Positions 7,600 through 14,736 are shown, counted from the stretch's first letter. The stretch is 64,000 nucleotides of DNA from Brachymonas wangyanguii (GCF_045055315.1 NZ_CP173677.1:1798001-1862000); one strand, 5' to 3'. Made by a program: numbers and translations. The notes: a model not told the origin generated them from the letters alone.

Positions 7600-8721
7600 T
7601 CAGCCTTGCGCACGCAGGCGCTCGATTTCCAGGCGCAGGTGCTTGATCGCCGGCGTCACGATCGCCACGAACAGCGCCTCGCGCGAATGTCGCTGCGCTG
7701 CATGACGCATCAGGTAGCCCTTGGCGCCCGCATGCAGCGCGGCCGATTGTGCCGCACGCAGCGACAGTTCGCTCGCGGCCAGGCGCGCTTCCAGTACCGG
7801 CAGCATGGCTACCGTGCCGGCTTCGGCCTGGTCTGCCAGTTCCTGCGTGCGCAGCAGCAGCGCATCCAGCTCGGCACGCAGCGTATCGTACTGGTCGTCC
7901 AGATAGGCGTTCGGCTTGGGCGTGGCCAGGTTGCTGTCGCGGATCGTCTTCAGGCAGGCCTCGATCACGCCGGCCCCCATGCCGATCTGCAGCAGGATGA
8001 AGCCCGGCTTGATGCTGCGGATGAAATCCTCGAACTGGTCGGCATCGGCCAGCAGGTCGGCCTGCTCGATGCGCGCATCGGCAAAACGCACGTTCAGCGT
8101 GCGCGTGCCTTCCATGCCACAGAACTCCGGGCAGGGCTTGAGCGTCACGCCGGGTGCATTGCCGCGCGCCATGAACATGATGTAGCGGCCGTCCGGCAGT
8201 TGCGCACTGGCGGCAAACACATGGGTATCGCCCAGGTTGGACACCCAGGGCAGGCTGCCATTGATGACAAAGCCATCGCCCTCCGGCACTGCCTGCAGCA
8301 GGTGCTTCTCGATGCCGCTCAGGTGCTTGACGGTATTGGACATGCCGGTGCCGGCCAGCCACTGCGCGCGCAGCACATGGCTCAGGTAGCGCTCGCGCGC
8401 GGCGGCGTTCGGCGTCTGGCGCAGGTACCAGCCACAGGCGCTCTGGCACCAGCCCAGGAAGGCAGTCGAGCCACACTCGGCGCCCACTGCGGCCAGGGTA
8501 CGGATCTGCGTACCCAGGCCCAGGCCATTGCCGCCCTGCTCCACGCTGCCAATGCTGGCAAAGCCGCCGCTATCGCCCAGCGACTGCAGGAACTCTTCGG
8601 AGTACAGCCCCTCCTGGTCGATCTGCGCCACCAGTGGACGCAGCTCCGACTTGGCCAAGGCGACCACTTCCTGGATCAGGCTGTCAGCGGTTTCGGGGAT
8701 CTGGCTGGAATGGGCATCCAT
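7600..8721 (-). CDS. Acyl-CoA-dehydrogenase-like flavoprotein (atypical), first gene of the rubredoxin/ABC operon
   Basis: A 373-residue member of the acyl-CoA dehydrogenase superfamily. The middle domain strand (LLQAVPEGDGFVINGSLPWVSN) matches the flavin-binding beta domain. The C-terminal helical domain is divergent: the usual QxxGGxGY and the R/D-rich end are replaced by LHAGAKGYLMRHAAQRHSREA, and no clear catalytic Glu is visible. Such relatives include two-component flavin monooxygenases and desulfurisation enzymes (SfnC, DszC) as well as true dehydrogenases. ATG 8721 is preceded by AAGGAG at 11 bases. Grouping with a rubredoxin and an SsuABC-like importer suggests oxidation of the imported compound. 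Function not known. Confidence 0.8.
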   Translation of the reverse strand: MDAHSSQIPETADSLIQEVVALAKSELRPLVAQIDQEGLYSEEFLQSLGDSGGFASIGSVEQGGNGLGLGTQIRTLAAVGAECGSTAFLGWCQSACGWYLRQTPNAAARERYLSHVLRAQWLAGTGMSNTVKHLSGIEKHLLQAVPEGDGFVINGSLPWVSNLGDTHVFAASAQLPDGRYIMFMARGNAPGVTLKPCPEFCGMEGTRTLNVRFADARIEQADLLADADQFEDFIRSIKPGFILLQIGMGAGVIEACLKTIRDSNLATPKPNAYLDDQYDTLRAELDALLLRTQELADQAEAGTVAMLPVLEARLAASELSLRAAQSAALHAGAKGYLMRHAAQRHSREALFVAIVTPAIKHLRLEIERLRAQG

Positions 8722-8839
8722 GGCGATGGGGACTCCTTGCAATTCGGGGCATGGCATGCCGGCTTGTGGCCTGCACGCGGTTCAGAACTCCCGATAGTAG
8801 CCAGCGCCCTTCCGATTGGGAAATACAGTTTTCTTGTTT

Positions 8840-8862
8840 CCATATGCCCCACAAGCATATGG
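8840..8862. promoter_or_regulatory. Perfect palindrome upstream of the flavoprotein/rubredoxin/ABC operon
   Basis: CCATATGC and GCATATGG form perfect 8-bp arms around a 7-base centre. It lies 119 to 141 bases upstream of the flavoprotein start. On the minus strand a possible promoter TTCCCA-17-TACTAT (8822-8794) would put the palindrome about 50-75 bases upstream of the start point, an activator position. No T tract follows on either strand, so it is not an intrinsic terminator of the lipocalin gene. Confidence 0.45.
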
Positions 8863-8886
8863 ACGCCTGCATCGTCTTGACGCTTG

Positions 8887-9441
8887 TCAATACTGGGGCG
8901 TGTACTTGAGCCGCGTCGTGTCAAAGCCACGCTCGGCCGCACGCAGGATCAGGATATCCAGCCGGTCCTTGGGAAAGTGCTTGTCGCGCGTCAGGAACCA
9001 CAGGTGCTTGCGATCCGGTGAGCCCACCACCGCCCAGCGGTAGTCCGGATCCAGCTCCAGCACCCAGTAATCGCGCCAGACCATGGGCAAGGCCGCCAGC
9101 AGTTCGGGCGCAAAACGCACCTGCAGCTGCGCCGGATGCTCGCCGTGGCGGCGCAGCATGCCGCGCGCCTCGACGCCTGCGCCATCGGCATCTTCGCAGC
9201 GGTTGTGCACATCAACCAGACCATCATCACGCAGGGTATAGCTGGCCGTGGTATTGCTGGCGCAGCGGCTTTGCCAGACCAGCGGAATGCGCGCCTGCTC
9301 GTACCAGGTGCCGGCATAACGCTGCAGGTCCAGCTCTGGCACCGCCTGTACCGCAGGCAGGTCGGATCGGCGGGTCGAGGAAGATCGCAGCAGCGCCGCG
9401 ACGCCAGCCAGCGTGGCGGCCAGCAGCAGTTTCTTTTTCAT
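8887..9441 (-). CDS. Lipocalin family protein, Blc-like
   Basis: A 184-residue bacterial lipocalin. The three structurally conserved regions are present: LQRYAGTWYEQARIP near residue 40, YRWAVVGSPDRKHLWFLTR near 135-152 and the terminal helix. Blc-type lipocalins bind fatty acids or lysophospholipids at the envelope. The N-terminus (KKKLLLAATLAGVAALL) is a signal- or anchor-like helix, but no lipobox cysteine follows, unlike E. coli Blc; RSSS stands where the Cys would be. The protein may therefore be secreted or membrane-tethered by the helix. It is a single gene, not obviously in an operon. Confidence 0.9.
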   Translation of the reverse strand: MKKKLLLAATLAGVAALLRSSSTRRSDLPAVQAVPELDLQRYAGTWYEQARIPLVWQSRCASNTTASYTLRDDGLVDVHNRCEDADGAGVEARGMLRRHGEHPAQLQVRFAPELLAALPMVWRDYWVLELDPDYRWAVVGSPDRKHLWFLTRDKHFPKDRLDILILRAAERGFDTTRLKYTPQY

Positions 9442-9471
9442 GATGAAGCATCCCAGGGTAGAGGTGGATCA

Positions 9472-9488
9472 GGGGTACGCCGTACCCC
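9472..9488. repeat. Short perfect palindrome between lipocalin and VOC genes
   Basis: GGGGTAC and GTACCCC pair around a GCC centre. It is the only notable structure in the 173-base divergent gap 9442-9614. It could be an operator or a hairpin in the lipocalin leader. Confidence 0.5.
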
Positions 9489-9614
9489 GCTGCAGTCCAT
9501 CCTAGTGTGGCATCCTGGCAGCCAAGGTCAGCCAGCACGGCAGGTGCATGTAGGAACTGGTCGCAGTATCGCCCGGGGCGCTACACTGGGGCATCACGCA
9601 CTTCAGGGATTCTC

Positions 9615-9992
9615 ATGTCACAGCCTGCCTACCCCATTGATTTCGTGGAATTTCCCGGCCGCGACGCAGCCACCGTGGCAGCCGCCAAGGCGTTTTACAC
9701 CGATGTGTTCGGCCGGGCGTTCCGTGACTGGGGCGAGGATTATGTAGACACCCTGTCCAGCGGCCTGTCCTGCGGCTTCAACGCCGACCCGGCACATGCG
9801 CCACAGCAGCCGCTGGTCGTGATCCACTCGGCCAACCTGGAAGCCAGCCATGCCCAGGTCATTGCCGCCGGTGGCCGCATCAGCAAGGAGATCTTCAGTT
9901 TTCCCGGCGGCCGTCGCTTCCACTTTGTGGATCCGGCCGGCAACGAACTGGCGATCTGGTCCGATCTGGACCAGGAACAGCTGCAGGCCTGA
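9615..9992 (+). CDS. VOC (glyoxalase/bleomycin resistance) family protein
   Basis: A 125-residue single VOC domain. It has IDFVEFPGRD near the start, the AKAFYTDVFGRAF helix, and a C-terminal strand FHFVDPAGNELAIWSD. VOC proteins are dimeric metal enzymes (glyoxalase, dioxygenase, epimerase) or binding proteins. The metal-ligand pattern here is partial, so the reaction cannot be named. ATG 9615 is chosen because the domain begins there and CAGGGAT precedes it; the frame to 9507 adds non-conserved sequence. It converges with the iron permease gene, whose stop is 17 bases away. Confidence 0.85.
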   Translation: MSQPAYPIDFVEFPGRDAATVAAAKAFYTDVFGRAFRDWGEDYVDTLSSGLSCGFNADPAHAPQQPLVVIHSANLEASHAQVIAAGGRISKEIFSFPGGRRFHFVDPAGNELAIWSDLDQEQLQA

Positions 9993-10009
9993 ACCCGGCC
10001 CGGGTCGCT

Positions 10010-11692
10010 TCAGCGCTTGCGGCGCAGCGAACGGCTCAGCAGGATCACCGGCACCAGCCCGGCCAGCACCAGTGCCAGGCTCGGCAGCGCCGCTTCGGTC
10101 AGGCGCTCATCGCGCGCCAACTGGTAGGCCGATACCGCCAGCGTGTCCATGTTGAATGGACGCAGCACCATGGTGGCCGGCAGCTCCTTCATCACGTCCA
10201 CGAACACCAGCAGCAGGCCAGCCAGCACCGGGCCGCGCAGCAGCGGCAGGTGCACGCGGCGCAGCACGCCCCAGGCATTGCTGCCCAGCATGCGCGCCGC
10301 CTCGTCCTGGCTTTCCGGAATGCGCGCATAGCCGCCCTGCACGCTTTGCAGCGCCACCGCGGTAAAGCGCACCAGATAGGCCCAGAGAATGCCCAGCACC
10401 GTCGTCGTGACCCAACCGGTGATGCTCCAGCCAGGCTGCCATTGCTGCAAGGCCGCCACCGGCAGCAGCAGGCCGACCACGATCACCACGCCCGGCACTG
10501 CATAGCCGAGCGAGGCCAGCCAGGCCATGCCCCGTGTGATGGCACCCGGCAGCACACGTGCCGCACCGCCCAGCAGCAGCGCCAGTGCCGTAGCCAGCAA
10601 GGCGCCCGAGATGCCCAGCTGGATGCTGTTCCAGGCCCAGGGCAGGAATTGCGCCCACAGCACCTCCTGGTCCGTCCCCACGCCCAGCAGCAGCGGGCGC
10701 AGCATCATCATCACCGGAAAAATGAAACCCAGCAGCACCGGAATCATGCCCAGACCCCAGGTCAGCAGCGCCTGCCAGCCGTAAAGTTCCGGCACGCGCG
10801 TCATCAGGGCGCTGCGGTTCTGGCCGCGCGAGCTGGCAAAGCGCATGCGCTGGCGCGCGCGGCGCTCCAGCCAGACCAGCAGCGATACTGACACCAGCAG
10901 CGCCAGCGACAGCTGGGTCGCCGCCATGCGGTCATCCATGACGACCCAGGCCTTGATCACGCCGGCGGTAAAGGTCTGGATGCCGAAGTAGCTGGACACG
11001 CCAAAGTCGGCCAGGGTTTCCATCAGCACCAGCGCCACGCCGCCGGCCACGAAGGGTCGCACCAGGGGCAGCGCCACGGTAAAGATGCGGCGCATGCTGC
11101 GCGCGCCCAACATGGCGGCGGCTTCCATCAAGTGCGTGGCGCGATCCATCAGCGCGGTACGCACCAGCAGGTAGACATAGGGGTAGAGCGTGACGGTGAG
11201 CAGAAAGGCCGCGCCCCAGACGTTGCGGATCTCGGGCAGCATACGGCCTTCGGCCTGCAGCAGCTCACGCAGCCAAGTCTGCGCCGGGCCGCTGAACTGC
11301 AGGAAATCGGTATAGGCATAGGCGCTGACATAGGCCGGCATGGCCAGTGGCAGCAGCAGCAGCCATTCCAGCGTGCGCCGGCCGCGGTAGTCGAACAGCG
11401 TGACCAGGCAGGCGCTGCCCACGCCCAGCAGCAAGGTGCCGGTGCCCACCAGCAGGCACAGCAGCAGGCTGGTGCGCACATAGTCCGGCAGCACGGTCTG
11501 CAGCATCTCGCGCACGATATCGGCGCTGGCGGCGTCCCAGTGCAAGGCGGCAATCACCACCGAGATGATCGGCAACAGCAGCACCACGCCCACCGGCAGC
11601 AGCCACCAGCCACGGCCCCAGTCCCGACGCGGACGTGATACGACCACGGGAGCGGTCAGCCCGTTGGAGGGAACATGGGAGGTGGAAGACAT
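10010..11692 (-). CDS. Ferric iron ABC transporter permease, FbpB/AfuB type
   Basis: A 560-residue double-length permease with two repeated membrane domains of about six helices. Both carry an EAA loop: EAAAMLGARSMRRIFTVALPLVRP in the first half and DEAARMLGSNAWGVLRRVHLPLLRGP in the second. That fused arrangement is the hallmark of the Fe(III) FbpB/SfuB family. It is transcribed divergently from the fbpC-like ATPase gene, with a 74-base AT-rich gap containing a Fur-box-like sequence. The start has no clear Shine-Dalgarno. Its binding protein is not adjacent and may be the partial gene at the left edge. Confidence 0.92.
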   Translation of the reverse strand: MSSTSHVPSNGLTAPVVVSRPRRDWGRGWWLLPVGVVLLLPIISVVIAALHWDAASADIVREMLQTVLPDYVRTSLLLCLLVGTGTLLLGVGSACLVTLFDYRGRRTLEWLLLLPLAMPAYVSAYAYTDFLQFSGPAQTWLRELLQAEGRMLPEIRNVWGAAFLLTVTLYPYVYLLVRTALMDRATHLMEAAAMLGARSMRRIFTVALPLVRPFVAGGVALVLMETLADFGVSSYFGIQTFTAGVIKAWVVMDDRMAATQLSLALLVSVSLLVWLERRARQRMRFASSRGQNRSALMTRVPELYGWQALLTWGLGMIPVLLGFIFPVMMMLRPLLLGVGTDQEVLWAQFLPWAWNSIQLGISGALLATALALLLGGAARVLPGAITRGMAWLASLGYAVPGVVIVVGLLLPVAALQQWQPGWSITGWVTTTVLGILWAYLVRFTAVALQSVQGGYARIPESQDEAARMLGSNAWGVLRRVHLPLLRGPVLAGLLLVFVDVMKELPATMVLRPFNMDTLAVSAYQLARDERLTEAALPSLALVLAGLVPVILLSRSLRRKR

Positions 11693-11719
11693 GTGGCGCT
11701 ATGCGTTCGTATTGGAATT

Positions 11720-11742
11720 GATAATTATATTCATTTATAATC
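11720..11742. promoter_or_regulatory. Candidate Fur box in the fbpB/fbpC divergent region
   Basis: The AT-only stretch GATAATTATATTCATTTATAATC lies between the two starts in otherwise GC-rich DNA. Its outer hexamers GATAAT and ATAATC resemble the ends of the Fur consensus, though the dyad is imperfect (about half of the half-site positions pair). Location between two iron-uptake genes supports Fur control of both directions. It can also contain the -10 boxes. Confidence 0.5.
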
Positions 11743-11766
11743 ACTTTCTTTCACGCAGCCTTTTGA

Positions 11767-12807
11767 ATGCCCGCCATGCATCTGTCCCTAGACCAGGTTT
11801 CCATCCGCTATCCCGGCCAGCCGGTCGATGCCGTGCACCAGGTGTCTTTCGGACTGGCAGCTGCCGATATCGGCGTGCTGCTCGGCCCTTCCGGCTGCGG
11901 CAAGACCACGCTGCTGCGCGCCGTCGCTGGGCTGGAACCGCTGGCAGGCGGTACGCTGACTCTGGCCGGCCAGACGCTGAGCCGCCCGGGCCAGACAACG
12001 CCGCCGGAACAGCGCCAGATGGGCATGGTGTTCCAGGATTACGCGCTGTTCCCGCACCTGAGCGTGGAGCGCAATATCGCCTACGGCCTGCACGGCCAGC
12101 CGGCGGAACGCCAGCGCCAACGCACGCAGGAGGTGCTGGAACTGGTCGGCTTGGCCGATCTGGGCAAGCGCTACCCGCACGAGCTGTCAGGCGGCCAGCA
12201 ACAGCGCGTGGCGCTGGCACGTGCGCTGGCGCCGGATCCGCGCCTGCTGCTGCTGGACGAGCCCTTCTCCAACCTCGATATCAACCTGCGCGAACGGCTG
12301 GCGCAGGAATTGCGTGCGCTGCTGAAGCAGACCGGCACCACCACCCTGCTCGTCACGCACGACCAGCAGGAAGCCTTTGCCATGGGCGACCGCATCGGTG
12401 TGCTGGACCAGGGTCGCATGCAGCAATGGGCCGATGCACGCACGCTCTACGATGCACCGGCCACGCCCTTCGTGGCGCGCTTTATCGGCCACGGCATGTT
12501 GCTGCCGGTACAGGCCGATGCCGCCGGCAAGCTGCAATCGGCCTTGGGCGAACTGCCCGGCCAGCACGCCGCCAACAGCCGCCAGCTGCTGCTGCGCAGC
12601 CACGACCTGCAATACGACCCCACCGCCCCGGTGCACGCACGCCTGCTCGGCAGCTCCTACCAGGGCAGCCACCAGATCTACACGCTGGAACTGGCCGATG
12701 GCACTACCGTGCAGGCGACCATGCCGGCCGGGCTGCAGCATGTGGCGGGGGAGATGATCGGGGTGCGGTTGCAGCAGGATCGGGAGCTGGTGGTGTTTGC
12801 AGGGTGA
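11767..12807 (+). CDS. Ferric iron ABC transporter ATP-binding protein, FbpC type
   Basis: A 346-residue ATPase. Motifs: Walker A GPSGCGKTT near residue 40, Q-loop VFQDYALFPHLSV, signature LSGGQQQRVALARAL, Walker B LLLLDEPFSNLD and the switch His in VTHDQQEA. The C-terminal 100 residues form a TOBE-like regulatory domain (GSSYQGSHQIYTLELADGT region near 297-315). This layout fits the FbpC/PotA/CysA group; the divergent FbpB partner assigns it to iron. ATG 11767 or 11776 could be used. A diverged copy of part of its TOBE region occurs just downstream at about 13061-13102. Confidence 0.92.
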   Translation: MPAMHLSLDQVSIRYPGQPVDAVHQVSFGLAAADIGVLLGPSGCGKTTLLRAVAGLEPLAGGTLTLAGQTLSRPGQTTPPEQRQMGMVFQDYALFPHLSVERNIAYGLHGQPAERQRQRTQEVLELVGLADLGKRYPHELSGGQQQRVALARALAPDPRLLLLDEPFSNLDINLRERLAQELRALLKQTGTTTLLVTHDQQEAFAMGDRIGVLDQGRMQQWADARTLYDAPATPFVARFIGHGMLLPVQADAAGKLQSALGELPGQHAANSRQLLLRSHDLQYDPTAPVHARLLGSSYQGSHQIYTLELADGTTVQATMPAGLQHVAGEMIGVRLQQDRELVVFAG

Positions 12808-12815
12808 ACTGGTCC

Positions 12816-12959
12816 TCAATCCAGCACCTCATTCAGCAGTAGCGCCTCCTGCGCATCCGTAACAGCATCCCCAAGTTCGGCTCTCTCCATGGCTCGATAC
12901 TCGGCAACTTCCCGATATGTATAGAGCACCCCAGCATGGTTTTGGCACTTACTGACCAT
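12816..12959 (-). CDS. Possible 47-residue protein, unknown
   Basis: A small frame on the minus strand from ATG 12959 with a natural-looking composition (charged, helical, ending EALLLNEVLD). It has no visible Shine-Dalgarno, and the frame stays open upstream to 13160 through the hairpin and transporter fragment. It could be the tail of a lost gene. I do not recognise the family. Confidence 0.25.
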   Translation of the reverse strand: MVSKCQNHAGVLYTYREVAEYRAMERAELGDAVTDAQEALLLNEVLD

Positions 12960-12983
12960 CTGCAGGTTGTGCCCCCGGAATGG

Positions 12984-13020
12984 CCATCCATTGCGAAGCA
13001 GCCTGTTTCGCAATGGATGG
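12984..13020. repeat. Long hairpin (14-bp perfect inverted repeat, extendable)
   Basis: CCATCCATTGCGAA (12984-12997) and TTCGCAATGGATGG (13007-13020) are perfect inverted copies. The 9 bases between can extend the stem by one G-T and two Watson-Crick pairs, leaving a 3-base loop. There is no T tract on either side, so it is not a normal intrinsic terminator. It lies between the fbpC-like gene and a fragment of a similar gene. Confidence 0.85.
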
Positions 13021-13060
13021 GTCTGCAGGCCAATAGCCATACCACTGTCGTTCACGACCA

Positions 13061-13102
13061 TGGCTGCCACCTGATTTACACGCTGGAGCTGGCTGATGGC
13101 AA
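13061..13102 (+). pseudogene. Fragment similar to the FbpC C-terminal (TOBE) region
   Basis: The forward frame reads CHLIYTLELADG, against SHQIYTLELADG in the intact ATPase encoded at 12671-12712. By eye 35 of 42 bases match, and three of the differences are silent (ATC/ATT, GAA/GAG, GCC/GCT), which points to a diverged coding copy rather than chance. No other part of an ATPase is visible. The fragment overlaps the last codons of the convergent HpaB-like gene on the other strand. Confidence 0.6.
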
Positions 13103-14647
13103 CGCCGGCAAATCCACCATCACCGGCGTCCCCGGCACAGTACAGCCCTGCGCGCAGCACTTGCCCGGCTGCGTATTGCGCGTGATCGCGCGATCCGGAT
13201 CTTCCGTCAGGCCACGATCCATCAGCCGCTCGACTAGCGCCACCTTGCTGCCTACCGGATAGTTGCGGTAAATCTCGCGCTTCATCGCCTCGGGTGAACC
13301 GCCTCCATGCAGGCTGATGATGGAATACCAGCCGCCCTGATAGGACGCCGTCAGATCTTCAATGAAGCGCGCCGTCTCGATGCGCTTGTCGTACGGAATA
13401 TCCGGATTGGCGCGCAGCACATCGCTCAATACTGCCGCCGTCTCGGGGTTGTGGTCTTCATCTGGCCCCGGCAGCGCCACGATCAGGCCACCCGACACAT
13501 AGTGCGCAATCTTGTGCATGTCGTAGATTTGCGTTGCCAGCAGCAGCTTGCCAATATTGGCAAACACTGCGTCAGGCACAAAGCTTTGCGCTGCCTCATC
13601 CTGCTTCGCATACACCGATGCCGCTACACCACAGGCATAAAAGCCCTCGGTGATCTTGATCAGCTCCACCATCTGGTCGCGCAAATGGTGCTCCTCGCCC
13701 GGATCAAAACCGTTGGCTTCGCACATCAGCGCACCAGCGCCGATCAGCAGGTCGCCAAAGCCGGCACGTGCCGCAATGCAGCTGTGGCGGTGGTGCGTGG
13801 CATAGTTGTAGGTCATGTAGCCACTGTGCTCCCACTCGCCGGCATAGAACACCCGGTCCCAGGGCACGAACACATTGTCGAACACCACTACACCGGTGGA
13901 CTGGCCATACTTGTTGGAGAAACGCGCCGACTTTTCTCCCGGGCGTCCAGCCGGACGCGCAATGATGGTCACACCTTCGGCATCCACTGGCACGGCGCAA
14001 CACACGGCAAAATCGGCATCGGCCTGCCCCATATTGCGGCACGGCATCACCAGAAACTCATGCATATACGGCGCTCCGGTCACGATCGCCTTGGTACCAG
14101 AAATGCGAATACCCTTGCCGTCACGCTGCGTGACATGCACATAAGTGTCCGGATTGGCTTGCTGGTGCGGCTTGCGGCTGCGATCGCCCTTGGCATCGGT
14201 CATGGCTACACCCAGCGTCAGGTCACGCTGCTGCACCTCCTTCAGATAGGCGGCAAAGCGCTCGCGGTGCTCAGTCGTGCCGCGGGCATCATCGATACGC
14301 GCCGATACCTGATGAATGGCATTGAGTGCATCATGCGTCAGATAGCGCTGCGCACAGCCGGTTTCCTGGCACAGCAGACGCACCGCCTCCAGCTTGTTGA
14401 GCAGATCGCCGCTGCTGGTGTTGATGTGCAGCATGCGGTTGACCAGCAGGCCGTTGCCTTGCTGGGTGGCCGTCATCAGCGGAGCATATTCCTGGCGCTG
14501 GGCAAAATCGTAGGTCACGCCAATCGCCTGGACACCCGGCCGCAGGCTGGGTTCGTCTACTACCGAGTCGACCCGACGACCATCCACGAATACGCGCGGT
14601 CGGTACGCACGCAAGGATTCCTCATAGTCCTGTGCACTCATCAACAT
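13076..14647 (-). CDS. 4-hydroxyphenylacetate 3-hydroxylase / 4-hydroxybutyryl-CoA dehydratase family protein (HpaB/AbfD-like)
   Basis: A 523-residue FAD-fold enzyme. It resembles 4-hydroxybutyryl-CoA dehydratase along its length (MLMSAQDYEESLR start, AMTDAKGDRS, GVVVFDNVFVPWDRVF). Two of the four [4Fe-4S] ligands of that enzyme appear changed: CxxxC is CAQRY here, and the later HR...GGC is HRHSCIAA. A flavin monooxygenase or other flavoenzyme role is thus more likely than radical dehydration. ATG 14647 is chosen for the GGAGG 5 bases upstream and the family N-terminus. The last 15 or so codons run into DNA antisense to a transporter fragment, so the natural C-terminus may be altered. Confidence 0.85.
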   Translation of the reverse strand: MLMSAQDYEESLRAYRPRVFVDGRRVDSVVDEPSLRPGVQAIGVTYDFAQRQEYAPLMTATQQGNGLLVNRMLHINTSSGDLLNKLEAVRLLCQETGCAQRYLTHDALNAIHQVSARIDDARGTTEHRERFAAYLKEVQQRDLTLGVAMTDAKGDRSRKPHQQANPDTYVHVTQRDGKGIRISGTKAIVTGAPYMHEFLVMPCRNMGQADADFAVCCAVPVDAEGVTIIARPAGRPGEKSARFSNKYGQSTGVVVFDNVFVPWDRVFYAGEWEHSGYMTYNYATHHRHSCIAARAGFGDLLIGAGALMCEANGFDPGEEHHLRDQMVELIKITEGFYACGVAASVYAKQDEAAQSFVPDAVFANIGKLLLATQIYDMHKIAHYVSGGLIVALPGPDEDHNPETAAVLSDVLRANPDIPYDKRIETARFIEDLTASYQGGWYSIISLHGGGSPEAMKREIYRNYPVGSKVALVERLMDRGLTEDPDRAITRNTQPGKCCAQGCTVPGTPVMVDLPALPSASSSV

Positions 14648-14679
14648 GTCTGCCTCCATATTTTGAACATGCTTCACAC

Positions 14680-14708
14680 AGATTAAACAGTGTTTAATTT
14701 ATTGTCAA
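14680..14708 (-). promoter_or_regulatory. Promoter of the HpaB-like gene with a 17-bp palindromic operator in its spacer
   Basis: On the minus strand a perfect -35 TTGACA (14708-14703) is followed by TAATCT at 17 bp spacing, or by TTTAAT at 15 bp. The perfect palindrome ATTAAACA-g-TGTTTAAT (14682-14698) fills the spacer and covers the -10. This is the classic place for a repressor. The divergent TetR gene starting at 14737 is the obvious candidate to bind it. Confidence 0.7.
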
Positions 14709-14736
14709 TGCGTTCTTTTCATGCCACCATCTGGCC

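Noticed and set aside
8840..8862. Intrinsic terminator of the lipocalin gene
   Set aside because: The palindrome is strong, but no T tract follows on the minus strand; an operator is more likely.
12936..13262. A 108-codon plus-strand gene spanning the hairpin and transporter fragment
   Set aside because: Only about 12 residues resemble an ATPase TOBE domain; the rest is not protein-like, so a fragment rather than a gene is reported.
13076..14647. Calling the gene 4-hydroxybutyryl-CoA dehydratase
   Set aside because: Overall similarity is good, but two cluster ligands appear to be missing, so only the family is named.
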